The notes under the pieces are model-generated. The model was not told the origin of the DNA and searched no databases. It worked only from the letters and a program-made list of their open reading frames with translations. Positions 1 through 8,613 of a stretch of 64,000 nucleotides of DNA are shown here, piece by piece (position 1 is the first letter of the stretch; each line of letters opens with the position of its first letter). Location: NCBI RefSeq assembly GCF_900105155.1, contig NZ_LT629762.1, forward strand, positions 806,001 to 870,000, written 5' to 3'. The DNA comes from Pseudomonas prosekii. GTDB taxonomy: Bacteria; Pseudomonadota; Gammaproteobacteria; Pseudomonadales; Pseudomonadaceae. The position numbers were made by a program, and so were the translations under genes.

Positions 1-387
1 AAAACCACCGCGCTCGACGGCCAGCGAGTGGTCGACGATCAATTGTGTCGGCACCACCGGGTTGACTTGCGCCGGGTCGCCGCCCTGCAACGCAATGGCG
101 TCGCGCAGGCCGGCGAGGTCGACCAGCGCGGTCTGGCCGAGGATGTCGTGGCAGACCACGCGCGCCGGGAACCATGGGAAATCGAGGTCGCGTTTGCGCT
201 CGATGAATTGCTTCAGGGAGTCGGTGAGCGTGGCCGGGTCACAGCGACGCACCAGGTTTTCCGCGAGCACGCGGGAGGTGTACGGCAGGCTGTCATAGGC
301 GCCGGGCTGGATCGCTTCCACCGCCGCGCGGACGTCGAAGTAATCCAGAGCGGTGCCGGGCAGCGGTTTGCGGAATTCAGTGTTCAT
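1..387 (-). CDS. acnD: 2-methylisocitrate dehydratase AcnD, N-terminal part (cut by window edge)
   Basis: The visible 129 codons are the amino end of the Fe-S aconitase-like enzyme that dehydrates 2-methylcitrate in the methylcitrate cycle for propionate breakdown. The protein begins MNTEFRKPLPGTALDYFDVR and shows the aconitase N-domain stretch FPWFPARVVCHDILGQTALVD (about residues 73-93) and then IVDHSLAVERGGF, where the window ends. The [4Fe-4S] ligand cysteines would lie beyond the edge. It follows prpC by 182 bp, and a paired REP element fills the gap. AcnD rather than PrpD is called because of this aconitase-type start and the prpB-prpC-acnD order usual in Pseudomonas. Its usual partner prpF would lie outside the window. 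Confidence 0.9.
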   Translation of the reverse strand, partial: MNTEFRKPLPGTALDYFDVRAAVEAIQPGAYDSLPYTSRVLAENLVRRCDPATLTDSLKQFIERKRDLDFPWFPARVVCHDILGQTALVDLAGLRDAIALQGGDPAQVNPVVPTQLIVDHSLAVERGGF

Positions 388-442
388 CAGGTCAGGACTC
401 GGTCACGGTAAGTGCAAAAGGTGGGGCCGATCTGAATCCGAT

Positions 443-539
443 CCTGTAGGAGCGAAGCTTGCTCGCGAAAGCGGTCTATCTGTCGACATCAATGTTGAAT
501 GTCGGTCCGTCTTCGCGAGCAAGCTTCGCTCCTACAGGG
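443..539. repeat. Paired REP element (TTGCTCGCGA subtype)
   Basis: Two inverted copies of a roughly 25 bp palindromic unit (TGTAGGAGCGAAGCTTGCTC and its complement) flank a unique centre of about 45 bp. It lies between prpC and acnD and could form a long cruciform or RNA hairpin after prpC. Confidence 0.9.
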
Positions 540-569
540 GTATCGGCGTTCGCGTCGGCCCTCCCCCGA

Positions 570-1697
570 TCAGCGTTGTTCGATTGGCACGAACTTGCGC
601 TGTTCGACGCCGATGTATTCGGCGCTCGGGCGGATGATGCGGTTGTTGGCGCGTTGTTCGAACACGTGCGCGGCCCAGCCGGTCAGGCGCGAGCAGACGA
701 AAATCGGCGTGAACAACTTGGTCGGAATGCCCATGAAGTGATACGTCGACGCGTGGTAGAAGTCGGCGTTCGGGAACAGTTTCTTCTGCTCCCACATGGT
801 TTTGTCGATGGCTTCCGAGACCGGGAACAGCACGGTATCGCCCACTTCGTCCGCGAGTTTTTTCGACCAGCCCTTGATCACCTCGTTGCGCGGATCGTTG
901 TCCTTATAGATCGCGTGGCCGAAACCCATGATCTTGTCTTTGCGCTCAAGCATGCCAAGCGTGCCTTTGATCGCCTCTTCCGGCGACTTGAAGCGCTCGA
1001 TCATTTCCATCGCCGCTTCGTTGGCGCCGCCGTGCAGCGGGCCGCGCAACGAACCGATGGCAGCGGTGACGCAGGAATACATGTCGGACAGGGTCGACGC
1101 GCAGACACGCGCGGTGAACGTCGAGGCGTTGAATTCGTGTTCGGCGTAAAGGATCAGCGACACGTTCATCACTTTGACGTGCAGGTCGCTCGGCTTCTTG
1201 TCGTGCAGCAGTTGCAGGAAATGCCCGCCGATGGTCGCTTCGTCGGTCACGCAATTGATGCGTTTGCCGTCGTGGCTGAAGCGATACCAGTAACACATGA
1301 TCGCCGGGAACGCGGCCAGCAGACGGTCGGTGACGTCGTGTTGGGCGCCGAAGTCTTTCTCCGGTTCGATGTTGCCGAGGAACGAGCAACCGGTGCGCAT
1401 CACGTCCATCGGGTGGGCGTCGGCGGGGATCCGTTCCAGCACTTCTTTCAGCGCTTGCGGCAGGTCGCGCAGCTTGCTCAGTTTGCTGATGTAGCCGTCC
1501 AGTTGCGACTTGTTCGGCAGTTCGCCGTACAGCAGCAGGTAGGCGACTTCTTCAAATTGCGCGTCCGCCGCCAGTTCGCGAACGTCGTAGCCGCGATAGG
1601 TCAGGCCGGCACCGGATTGGCCCACGGTGGACAGTGCGGTTTGCCCGGCAACCTGGCCACGGAGCCCGGCGCCACTGAGTACTTTTGCTTCGGCCAT
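570..1697 (-). CDS. prpC: 2-methylcitrate synthase PrpC
   Basis: Condenses propionyl-CoA with oxaloacetate to 2-methylcitrate in the cytoplasm. The protein is 375 residues, normal for PrpC. Citrate-synthase features are visible: the N-terminal SGAGLRGQVAGQTALSTVGQ, the GGANEAAMEM loop with GPLHGGANE, MGFGHAIYK around residue 258, and a C-terminal R-rich end (NNRIIRPSAEYIG). An upstream in-frame extension to 1820 exists. I chose the ATG at 1697 because a GGAG ribosome site lies 7 bases upstream and homologues start MAEAKVLSG. It lies downstream of prpB, separated by 217 bp that hold an inverted repeat, so translation is independent although transcription is probably shared. Confidence 0.95.
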   Translation of the reverse strand: MAEAKVLSGAGLRGQVAGQTALSTVGQSGAGLTYRGYDVRELAADAQFEEVAYLLLYGELPNKSQLDGYISKLSKLRDLPQALKEVLERIPADAHPMDVMRTGCSFLGNIEPEKDFGAQHDVTDRLLAAFPAIMCYWYRFSHDGKRINCVTDEATIGGHFLQLLHDKKPSDLHVKVMNVSLILYAEHEFNASTFTARVCASTLSDMYSCVTAAIGSLRGPLHGGANEAAMEMIERFKSPEEAIKGTLGMLERKDKIMGFGHAIYKDNDPRNEVIKGWSKKLADEVGDTVLFPVSEAIDKTMWEQKKLFPNADFYHASTYHFMGIPTKLFTPIFVCSRLTGWAAHVFEQRANNRIIRPSAEYIGVEQRKFVPIEQR

Positions 1698-1758
1698 TGC
1701 TGTCTCCAATCTTGAAATTTTTAGGGAATCTGCAATTTCTGTACGGTTATCGTGATTT

Positions 1759-1907
1759 TGTAGCAGCTGCCGAGCAGCGCGAGGCTGCGTCCGGCGGCGC
1801 AGCCGACGTAAACCCGGCATACGCGCTACGAGCAGAAAAACTCAAGCGCCTGGTCTGGCGAGTCCTTCGGCCTCGGACGCAGCCTCGCAGGCTCGGCAGC
1901 TGCTACA
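1759..1907. repeat. Long inverted repeat of a second REP-like family (GTAGCAGCTGCCGAGC type)
   Basis: Arms of about 38 bases, TGTAGCAGCTGCCGAGC...GAGGCTGCGTCCG on the left and its near complement on the right, enclose about 70 bases. The sequence is unrelated to the GGAGCGAGC REP units elsewhere. It occupies the prpB-prpC gap. Confidence 0.8.
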
Positions 1908-1914
1908 TAAACCT

Positions 1915-2805
1915 CTACTTCTTGGCGGCAAACAGCGCATCGAGCTTCTGCTCGAACGTGTGGTAGTCGATGCGATCGTAGAGCTCCATGCGCGTTTGCA
2001 TGGTGTCGATCACATTCTGTTGCGTGCCGTCGCGGCGGATCGCGGTGTAGACGTTTTCCGCAGCCTTGTTCATCGCGCGGAACGCCGACAGCGGGTACAG
2101 CACCAGCGACACGTCGGCAGCGGCGAGTTGCTCGGTGGTGTACAGCGGCGTCGCGCCGAATTCGGTGATGTTGGCCAGAATCGGCGCTTTCACGCGGTTG
2201 GCGAACAGCTTGTACATGTCCAGTTCGGTGATGGCTTCCGGGAAGATCATGTCAGCGCCGGCCTCGATGCACGCGGCGGCGCGATCCAGCGCGGATTCCA
2301 GGCCTTCGACGGCCAGCGCATCGGTGCGCGCCATGATCACGAAGCTGTCATCGGTGCGCGCGTCGACGGCGGCTTTGATCCGGTCGACCATTTCCTGCAA
2401 CGACACGATCTCTTTATTCGGACGATGACCGCAGCGCTTGGCGCCGACCTGGTCTTCGATGTGAATCGCCGCCGCGCCGAACTTGCTCATCGACTTGACG
2501 GTGCGCGCGACGTTGAACGCCGAGGAACCGAAACCGGTGTCGACGTCGACCAGCAGCGGCAGGTCGCAGACGTCGGTGATGCGGCGCACGTCGGTGAGCA
2601 CGTCATCCAGGCCGGTAATGCCCAGGTCCGGCACGCCGAGGGAGCCGGCAGCCACCCCGCCACCCGACAGGTAAATAGCCTTGAAACCGGCGCGCTTGGC
2701 CAGCAGCGCGTGGTTGGCGTTGATCGCGCCGACCACTTGCAGCGGATGTTCGCTGGCGACCGCATCGCGGAAACGCTGGCCTGGAGTGCTCTTGTTGGAA
2801 CTCAT
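1915..2805 (-). CDS. prpB: Methylisocitrate lyase PrpB
   Basis: Cleaves 2-methylisocitrate to pyruvate and succinate. 296 residues, the usual size. The isocitrate-lyase-superfamily signature KRCGH (residues about 121-125, with the catalytic cysteine) is intact, preceded by DVDTGFG and IEDQ, which supply the Mg2+-binding acidic residues. Its ATG overlaps the TGA of the GntR gene by four bases, so it is translationally coupled to its regulator and is the first enzyme gene of the operon. Confidence 0.95.
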   Translation of the reverse strand: MSSNKSTPGQRFRDAVASEHPLQVVGAINANHALLAKRAGFKAIYLSGGGVAAGSLGVPDLGITGLDDVLTDVRRITDVCDLPLLVDVDTGFGSSAFNVARTVKSMSKFGAAAIHIEDQVGAKRCGHRPNKEIVSLQEMVDRIKAAVDARTDDSFVIMARTDALAVEGLESALDRAAACIEAGADMIFPEAITELDMYKLFANRVKAPILANITEFGATPLYTTEQLAAADVSLVLYPLSAFRAMNKAAENVYTAIRRDGTQQNVIDTMQTRMELYDRIDYHTFEQKLDALFAAKK

Positions 2806-3527
2806 GACTCACCTCGTTCAGTGGCTGTCTTATTGTTGGCGCCGTCCTGGTAATGACGGGCGATATTGCGTTTGGAGGCGCCGATGTGGCGGCGCATCAA
2901 CAACTCGGCCAGTTCACCGTCACGGTCGGCGATGGCGTCGAGAATTCGGTGATGCTCGGCAAATGCCTGGCGCGGGCGGTTGGGCGTGGTGGAAAACTGG
3001 ATGCGGTACATGCGCACCAGTTGATAGAGCTCGCCGCAAAGCATCTGCGTCAGCGTGCGGTTGCCGCTGCCCTGGATGATCCGGTAATGAAAGTCGAAAT
3101 CGCCTTCCTGCTGGTAATAACCGACGCCGGCCTGAAACGCCGCATCGCGCTCGTGGGTTTCGAGAACCCGGCGCAGCTCGTCGATTTCTTCAAGGGTCAT
3201 GCGTTCGGCAGCGAGGCGACAGGCCATGCCTTCAAGGGATTCGCGGATTTCGTAGAGTTCGAGCAGCTCGGCATGGCTCAGTGACACCACGCGCGCGCCG
3301 ACATGCGGCACGCGCACCAGCAGGCGCTGGCCTTCGAGGCGATGGATCGCTTCACGCAGCGGCCCGCGACTGATGCCGTAGGTGCGCGCCAGCTCGGGCT
3401 CGGAGATTTTGCTGCCCGGGGCGATCTCGCCTTTGACGATAGCGGCCTGAATGCGCCGGAAGACATTCTCGGAAAGTGTCTCCGAATCGTCCTGCACCAT
3501 CACCGGGGGATCGAGTTGATCCAGCAT
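2802..3527 (-). CDS. GntR-family (FadR/FCD type) regulator of the methylcitrate operon
   Basis: 241 residues. A winged helix at about 15-80 ([20 protein letters not shown], then [20 protein letters not shown]) is followed by an all-helical FCD ligand domain at about 90-225 with the metal/ligand-binding pattern FDFHYRII and HHRIL. An upstream in-frame extension is open to 3683. I prefer the ATG at 3527, which has GAGGTG 8 bases upstream and starts the usual [12 protein letters not shown]. It is first in the operon and overlaps prpB, which strongly suggests it controls prpBC-acnD. The ligand is inferred to be a methylcitrate-cycle intermediate. Confidence 0.88.
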   Translation of the reverse strand: MLDQLDPPVMVQDDSETLSENVFRRIQAAIVKGEIAPGSKISEPELARTYGISRGPLREAIHRLEGQRLLVRVPHVGARVVSLSHAELLELYEIRESLEGMACRLAAERMTLEEIDELRRVLETHERDAAFQAGVGYYQQEGDFDFHYRIIQGSGNRTLTQMLCGELYQLVRMYRIQFSTTPNRPRQAFAEHHRILDAIADRDGELAELLMRRHIGASKRNIARHYQDGANNKTATERGES

Positions 3528-3558
3528 ATTGTTGACACCTCGAAAGCTGATGCGGCAA

Positions 3559-3587
3559 AAACTAGCGAATACGACCCTTGGAGTCAA
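3559..3587 (-). promoter_or_regulatory. Candidate sigma-70 promoter for gntR-prpBC-acnD
   Basis: On the minus strand TTGACT (3582-3587) and TAGTTT (3559-3564) are separated by exactly 17 bases. Transcription would start near 3552, leaving a 5' leader of about 25 bases before the GntR start codon. It is the best -35/-10 pair seen in this gap. Confidence 0.5.
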
Positions 3588-3600
3588 AGGATAAATGGGT

Positions 3601-3612
3601 ATTGTCGACAAT
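3601..3612. promoter_or_regulatory. Candidate GntR operator ATTGTCGACAAT
   Basis: A perfect 12-bp palindrome lies 13 bases upstream of the proposed -35 element of the prp operon. The TTGTCGACAA core has the T-GT...AC-A half-site layout common to GntR-family operators. Autoregulation by the adjacent GntR protein is inferred. Confidence 0.45.
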
Positions 3613-3830
3613 CGTCTAATAACCGCCCGCGCCATAACGAATCGGCACTGTCGGTTATAGCCCCCTGCCAGCGCTGGCGCCATAAAACCACCGTGCTAGA
3701 ATGCCGCCCGCATTTGCTTGTCATCTGCATCTGCACGGCTTGTCATAAATAGCTGATAGGCATACGAGGGAGCTTGCGCAGTGATGCCAGGGCCTAGAAT
3801 CGAAAAACGGACCTCCGCGCACCAGGATTT
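3613..3830. other. Divergent intergenic region between prp operon and the protease-like gene
   Basis: Nothing coding is convincing here. It must hold the plus-strand promoter for the 3831-6891 operon, but no clear -35/-10 pair stands out. CCAGGATTT just before 3831 supplies the ribosome site. Confidence 0.4.
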
Positions 3831-4367
3831 ATGAGACTCAAGCCCTTCGCCACATTTTTATCCCTGCTCTTCCTGCCCGGCGTTGCCGCTGCGGGAGAGA
3901 AAACCGTGTACGGCCTCAACGAATACGCTGCGCTGGATGGCATCGACCTCGAAGTCGCGGCCAAACTCGACACCGGGGCGAAAACCGCTTCTTTAAGTGC
4001 ACGCGACATCAAACGTTTCAAGCGCAATGGCGAATCGTGGGTACGCTTCTACTTGGCGATCGACACCGCGCATTCGCACCCGATCGAACGACCACTGGCG
4101 CGCGTCAGCAAAATCAAGCGCCGGGCCGGTGATTACGACCCGGAAGAAGGCAAGAAGTACACGGCCCGCCCGGTCATCGAACTGGATATCTGCATGGGTT
4201 CGGCATTACGCAGCATCGAAGTGAACCTGACCGACCGCAGCGCCTTCCAATATCCGCTGCTGATCGGCTCCGAAGCGCTGAAACGCTTCGACGCGCTGGT
4301 CGACCCCAGTCTTAAATACGCTGCTGGCAAACCCGCCTGCGCCACCGACGCACATACCGCAGAGTAA
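3831..4367 (+). CDS. Secreted retropepsin-like protein (Pfam Zn_protease / RimK-associated family)
   Basis: 178 residues with a clear signal peptide (MRLKPFATFLSLLFLPGVAAA, about 21 residues), so exported. The mature part carries LDTGAKTASLSA at about residues 45-56. The DTGA sequence is the catalytic motif of retropepsin-fold aspartic proteases, although the family was originally named a zinc protease. A later VRPVIE-like strand (ARPVIELDICMGS) and PLLIGSEAL match the conserved end of the fold. First gene of a three-gene operon, 5 bp before the next. Family members usually occur with ATP-grasp ligases. Proteolytic activity and substrate are not established from the sequence. Confidence 0.8.
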   Translation: MRLKPFATFLSLLFLPGVAAAGEKTVYGLNEYAALDGIDLEVAAKLDTGAKTASLSARDIKRFKRNGESWVRFYLAIDTAHSHPIERPLARVSKIKRRAGDYDPEEGKKYTARPVIELDICMGSALRSIEVNLTDRSAFQYPLLIGSEALKRFDALVDPSLKYAAGKPACATDAHTAE

Positions 4368-4372
4368 TTCCA

Positions 4373-5905
4373 ATGCGCTCTATCAACCTTCACCTGAAAA
4401 TCCTCATCGCCATTCTGGTGGTGCTGGGCATTTCAGTTACGGCCTATCAGATTTTCGTGCTCGGCATCCCCGTGACCGAAGACGCCACGGACGACCTGTG
4501 GAACATCGACGCCAAGGTCGAGTTCGTCGCCAGCGCCAAGGACCCGGTCAAGATCCAGATGTTCGTGCCGCCGTTGAGCCGCGACTATGTGAGCCTGAAC
4601 GAAAGCTTCATTTCGAATAATTACGGCGTTGCGGTGAACCGCGTCGATGGCAACCGCAAGGTCACCTGGTCGGCACGTCGGGCCAAGGGCAATCAGACTC
4701 TTTATTACCGTTTGGTCCTGACCAAGCGTTACACCGGCGAAAAAGCCAAGATCAAAGGCCCGACCTTCCGCGACAGCATTGCCGTCGAAGGCGCGGAGAA
4801 GGTCGCCGCCGAAGCCCTGCTCGCGCCGATCCGCCAACACTCCGCCGACGTCGAAACCTTTATTGGCGAGGCGATCAAGCGGGTCAACAACGTCAACGAT
4901 GACAACGTGAAACTGCTGCTGGGCGGCGATCCGTCGAGCGGGCACAAAGCCAAGATCGTCGAACTGGTGCTGTCGATCGCGCACGTGCCGGTGGAAAAAG
5001 TCCACACCATCCGCCTCGTCGCCGACCAACCGCAAACCCCGGAATTGTGGTTGCGCAGTTTCAACGGCACCGATTGGTTGTACTTCAACCCGGAAACCGG
5101 CGAACAGGGCCTGCCGACCGACCGCCTGCTTTGGTGGACCGGCGATGAAAACCTGATCACCGTTGATGGCGGCAAGAAAGCCAACGTGACGTTCAGCCTC
5201 AACAACAGCGAAATGAACGCGATTCGCCTGGCCAAGCTGACCGACGAAAACACTGACGCCAACTTCCTCGAATACTCGCTGTACGGCTTGCCGCTGCAAA
5301 CCCAGCAGACGTTCATGATCATGGTGATGATCCCGATTGGCGTGCTGGTGATCCTGATCCTGCGTAACCTGATCGGCCTGCAGACTCTCGGCACGTTTAC
5401 CCCGGTGCTGATCGCCCTGGCGTTCCGCGAAACGCAACTCGGTTTCGGCATCGTGCTGTTTACGATCATCACCGCGCTGGGGCTGTCGCTGCGTTCCTAC
5501 CTAGAGCATTTGAAGCTGCAAATGTTGCCGAGGCTGTCGGTGGTGCTGACGTTTGTTGTGGTGCTGATCGCCGCGATCAGCCTGTTCAGCCACAAACTCG
5601 GCCTCGAACGCGGGTTGTCGGTGGCGCTGTTCCCGATGGTGATTCTGACCATGACCATCGAACGCCTGTCGATCACCTGGGAAGAACGCGGTGCCGGGCA
5701 CGCGATGAAAGTGGCGATTGGTACGCTGTTCGCAGCGTCGCTGGCGCACCTGATCATGAGCGTGCCGGAACTGGTGTACTTCGTGTTCACGTTCCCGGCG
5801 ATTCTGCTGATCCTCGTTGGCTTCATGCTGGCCATGGGTCGCTATCGCGGCTATCGCCTGACCGAACTGGTGCGCTTCAAAGCGTTCCTCAAGGCTGATT
5901 CGTAA
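4373..5905 (+). CDS. Inactive-transglutaminase / 7-TM membrane protein
   Basis: 510 residues. One N-terminal membrane anchor (about 9-28) is followed by a large periplasmic domain (about 30-275) resembling the inactive transglutaminase domain of this family. At least six or seven hydrophobic segments follow from about residue 310 (TFMIMVMIPIGVLVILILRN; LIALAFRETQLGFGIVLFTII; LSVVLTFVVVLIAAISLF; and others to about 495). It sits between the retropepsin-like gene and the ATP-grasp gene, overlapping the latter by one base (TAATG). Family knowledge predicts a membrane platform binding the peptide product. No catalytic cysteine triad was recognised. Confidence 0.8.
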   Translation: MRSINLHLKILIAILVVLGISVTAYQIFVLGIPVTEDATDDLWNIDAKVEFVASAKDPVKIQMFVPPLSRDYVSLNESFISNNYGVAVNRVDGNRKVTWSARRAKGNQTLYYRLVLTKRYTGEKAKIKGPTFRDSIAVEGAEKVAAEALLAPIRQHSADVETFIGEAIKRVNNVNDDNVKLLLGGDPSSGHKAKIVELVLSIAHVPVEKVHTIRLVADQPQTPELWLRSFNGTDWLYFNPETGEQGLPTDRLLWWTGDENLITVDGGKKANVTFSLNNSEMNAIRLAKLTDENTDANFLEYSLYGLPLQTQQTFMIMVMIPIGVLVILILRNLIGLQTLGTFTPVLIALAFRETQLGFGIVLFTIITALGLSLRSYLEHLKLQMLPRLSVVLTFVVVLIAAISLFSHKLGLERGLSVALFPMVILTMTIERLSITWEERGAGHAMKVAIGTLFAASLAHLIMSVPELVYFVFTFPAILLILVGFMLAMGRYRGYRLTELVRFKAFLKADS

Positions 5906-6891
5906 TGTTCGGTTTCTGGAAGACCTGGAAGGCTCTGGAAGCCCGGGGCATCATGGGCATCAATCGGCGTAACGCCGACTACGTGCTCAAGTACAACAAG
6001 CGCAGTCTGTACCCGATTGTGGATGACAAGATCATCACCAAGGAACGCGCGCTCTCCGCCGGCATCAACGTGCCGGAGATGTACGGGGTGATTTCCACCG
6101 AGAAGGAAATCGACAACCTCAATGACATCATTGGCGGCCGCAGCGACTTCGTGATCAAACCGGCCCAGGGCGCCGGCGGTGACGGCATTATCGTGATCGC
6201 CGACCGTTTTGAAGGCCGCTATCGCACGGTGTCGGGCAAGATCATCAGCCACGAGGAGATCGAGCACCATATCTCGAGCATCCTCACCGGCCTGTATTCG
6301 CTCGGTGGTCACCGCGACCGCGCGCTGATCGAATACCGCGTGACGCCGGACCAGATCTTCAAAAGCATCAGTTACGAAGGTGTGCCGGATATCCGCATCA
6401 TTGTGTTGATGGGTTATCCGGTGATGGCCATGTTGCGCCTGCCGACGCGGCAGTCAGGTGGCAAGGCCAACCTGCACCAGGGCGCCATCGGCGTCGGCGT
6501 CGATCTGGCCACCGGCCTGACGCTGCGCGGCACCTGGCTGAACAACATCATCACCAAACACCCGGACACCACCAACGCGGTGGATGGCGTGCAACTGCCC
6601 TACTGGGACGGTTTCATGAAACTCGCGGCAGGCTGCTATGAGTTGTGCGGCCTGGGTTACATCGGCGTCGACATGGTGCTCGATCAGGAAAAAGGCCCGC
6701 TGATTCTTGAACTCAACGCGCGGCCGGGGCTGAACATCCAGATTGCCAACGATTGCGGCCTGACGTTGCGCACCCACGCGGTCGAAGCACGGCTGGAAGA
6801 GCTGAAGGCGCGTGGAGTGGTCGAGACGGTTGAGGAACGGGTAGCGTTTGCGCAGGAAATGTTCGGGCATATTCCACCGGTCGAGGGTTGA
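5905..6891 (+). CDS. Alpha-L-glutamate ligase-like ATP-grasp protein
   Basis: 328 residues, cytoplasmic, no signal peptide. ATP-grasp landmarks are visible: KPAQGAGGDGIIVI (about 90-103, nucleotide-binding lysine and glycine loop), ALIEYRVTPDQIFK (about 141-154), a central R-rich loop RLPTRQSGGKANLHQG, and the metal site DMVLDQEKGPLILELNARPG (about 255-274, with E and N coordinating Mg2+). These enzymes join a carboxylate to an amine using ATP. The partner substrates are unknown. Last gene of the operon. It resembles RimK-type ligases but lacks evidence for ribosomal protein S6 as target. Confidence 0.85.
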   Translation: MFGFWKTWKALEARGIMGINRRNADYVLKYNKRSLYPIVDDKIITKERALSAGINVPEMYGVISTEKEIDNLNDIIGGRSDFVIKPAQGAGGDGIIVIADRFEGRYRTVSGKIISHEEIEHHISSILTGLYSLGGHRDRALIEYRVTPDQIFKSISYEGVPDIRIIVLMGYPVMAMLRLPTRQSGGKANLHQGAIGVGVDLATGLTLRGTWLNNIITKHPDTTNAVDGVQLPYWDGFMKLAAGCYELCGLGYIGVDMVLDQEKGPLILELNARPGLNIQIANDCGLTLRTHAVEARLEELKARGVVETVEERVAFAQEMFGHIPPVEG

Positions 6892-6914
6892 TCGTCCAGG
6901 ATCACCCAGATGCT

Positions 6915-7047
6915 TGTGGCGAGGGGGCTTGCCCCCGTTGGGCAGCGAAGCAGCTCCAAACCATCCAATTCAATAGCGTCAGGCAGACCGCGTTAGCCGG
7001 TTTTACGACTGCTGCGCAGCCGAACGGGGGCAAGCCCCCTCGCCACA
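6915..7047. repeat. Inverted repeat of the TGTGGCGAGGGGGCTTGCCCCC family
   Basis: Left arm TGTGGCGAGGGGGCTTGCCC and its complement near 7024-7047 enclose about 85 bases that contain a further inverted segment (GCAGCGAAGCAG versus CTGCTGCGCAGC). This is a distinct Pseudomonas repeat family. It follows the ATP-grasp operon and may end transcription. Confidence 0.85.
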
Positions 7048-7158
7048 GGTTTCGCGCCAGTCGCTGCCAATCTACTCAACACCGACATCCCCTCTAGGAG
7101 CAAATCCCTCAGGGGACTACAATCGCCACCCCGCCTCGATGGCTGATACGCCCCGCCC

Positions 7159-8496
7159 ATGTTGACCTGCTCCGTACACCCACTGCCCTATCGCAGCAAC
7201 CCCGCCGACTACTTCGCGGCGATTCGTCATGCCCCCGGCGCCGTGCTGCTCGACAGTGGCCGGCCGACGGCGGATCGCGGGCGCTTCGATTTGCTCAGCG
7301 CCTGGCCGCTGCAACAACTGGCGGTATTGCCGGACGAAAGCGGTGGCGATTTCCTGCAACGGTTGCGCAGCCATCTGACGGCACTCGGCGAAGCGTCTGT
7401 CGCGGATGAACTGCCGTTCGCCGGAGGTCTGATCGGTTACCTGAGTTACGACTTCGGCCGTCATCTGGAACACCTGCCAAGTCAGGCGCAGGACGACTTG
7501 CACTTGCCGGATGCGCGGTTTGGTTTGTATGACTGGGCGTTGATCAGCGATCACCTGCGTATGACCAGCCAATTGGTGTTTCACCCGTCGCTGCCCGCCA
7601 GCGAACACCAGCGCCTGATCGACCTGTTCGGCCAGCCTGTGGATAACCCGGTCGCGCCGTTCAAACTGCAAGCGCCGATGAACGCCGACCTCAGTGCTGA
7701 CGACTATCGCCAGGCGCTGGAGCGGATTCAGCAATACATCCGGGCTGGCGATTGTTATCAGGTGAACTTCGCTCAACGGTTCCGCGCCGAGTGCGCGGGC
7801 GACCCGTGGACCGCTTATTGCGCACTGCGAGAAGCCTGCCCGACGCCGTTTTCCGGGTTTCAGAGCTTGCCCGACGGCGGCGCAGTGCTGAGCCTGTCGC
7901 CCGAACGTTTCGTCAAAGTCAGCCAACGCCAGGTTGAAACCCGCCCGATCAAAGGCACGCGCCCGCGCGGCGTGACCCCGGCCGAAGACGCCGCCAACGC
8001 CGCCGAACTGCTGGCCAGCCCCAAGGATCGCGCAGAAAACCTGATGATCGTCGACCTGCTGCGCAACGACCTCGGCCGCACGTGCCGCATCGGCTCGGTG
8101 CGGGTGCCGGAGTTGTTCAGCCTCGAAAGTTATCCCAACGTGCATCACTTGGTGAGCAGCGTCACCGGCGAATTGGCCGAGGACAAGGATGCGCTGGACC
8201 TGATCGCCGGCAGCTTCCCCGGCGGTTCGATTACCGGCGCACCGAAGATCCGCGCGATGCAGATCATCGATGAACTCGAGCCGACCCGGCGCGGGTTGTA
8301 TTGCGGTTCGCTGCTGTACCTGGACGTGCGCGGCGAGATGGACAGCTCCATCGCCATCCGCAGCTTGCTGGTCAAGGATGGGCAGGTGTGTTGCTGGGGC
8401 GGCGGCGGGATTGTCGCGGATTCCGAGTGGCAGGCCGAATATCAGGAATCGATCACCAAAGTGAAAGTGCTGCTCGATACTTTGCAGAACCTTTAA
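7159..8496 (+). CDS. pabB: Aminodeoxychorismate synthase component I PabB
   Basis: Makes 4-amino-4-deoxychorismate from chorismate for folate synthesis, together with a glutaminase subunit encoded elsewhere. 445 residues. The N-terminal Anth_synt_I_N-like part is followed by the chorismate-binding domain from about residue 185. PIKGTRPRG (about 265) contains the PabB-specific lysine that forms the covalent intermediate and separates PabB from TrpE/isochorismate synthases. ENLMIVDLLRNDLGR, GSITGAPK and a glycine-rich WGGGGIV close the active site. Flanked by REP-type repeats on both sides, so probably its own transcript. Confidence 0.93.
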   Translation: MLTCSVHPLPYRSNPADYFAAIRHAPGAVLLDSGRPTADRGRFDLLSAWPLQQLAVLPDESGGDFLQRLRSHLTALGEASVADELPFAGGLIGYLSYDFGRHLEHLPSQAQDDLHLPDARFGLYDWALISDHLRMTSQLVFHPSLPASEHQRLIDLFGQPVDNPVAPFKLQAPMNADLSADDYRQALERIQQYIRAGDCYQVNFAQRFRAECAGDPWTAYCALREACPTPFSGFQSLPDGGAVLSLSPERFVKVSQRQVETRPIKGTRPRGVTPAEDAANAAELLASPKDRAENLMIVDLLRNDLGRTCRIGSVRVPELFSLESYPNVHHLVSSVTGELAEDKDALDLIAGSFPGGSITGAPKIRAMQIIDELEPTRRGLYCGSLLYLDVRGEMDSSIAIRSLLVKDGQVCCWGGGGIVADSEWQAEYQESITKVKVLLDTLQNL

Positions 8497-8498
8497 GA

Positions 8499-8598
8499 GC
8501 TTCGCGGGCAAGCCTCGCTCCTACGGGTTTTGCGGCGTTTGATCGTTCCCACGCGTGGGAACAATCAATCCTGTAGGAGCGAGGCTTGCCCGCGAAGG
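8499..8598. repeat. Paired REP (CCCGCGAA subtype) with a nested palindrome
   Basis: CTTCGCGGGCAAGCCTCGCT at 8500 and its complement ending near 8598 enclose a perfect 18-bp palindrome GTTCCCACGCGTGGGAAC (8545-8562), itself typical of another Pseudomonas repeat. It lies between convergent pabB and thrH. Confidence 0.88.
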
Positions 8599-8613
8599 CG
8601 TCCTCCCGGTCGA

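Noticed and set aside
459..1715. 418-residue frame antisense to prpC
   Set aside because: prpC is unmistakable on the other strand; this frame has no recognisable protein features.
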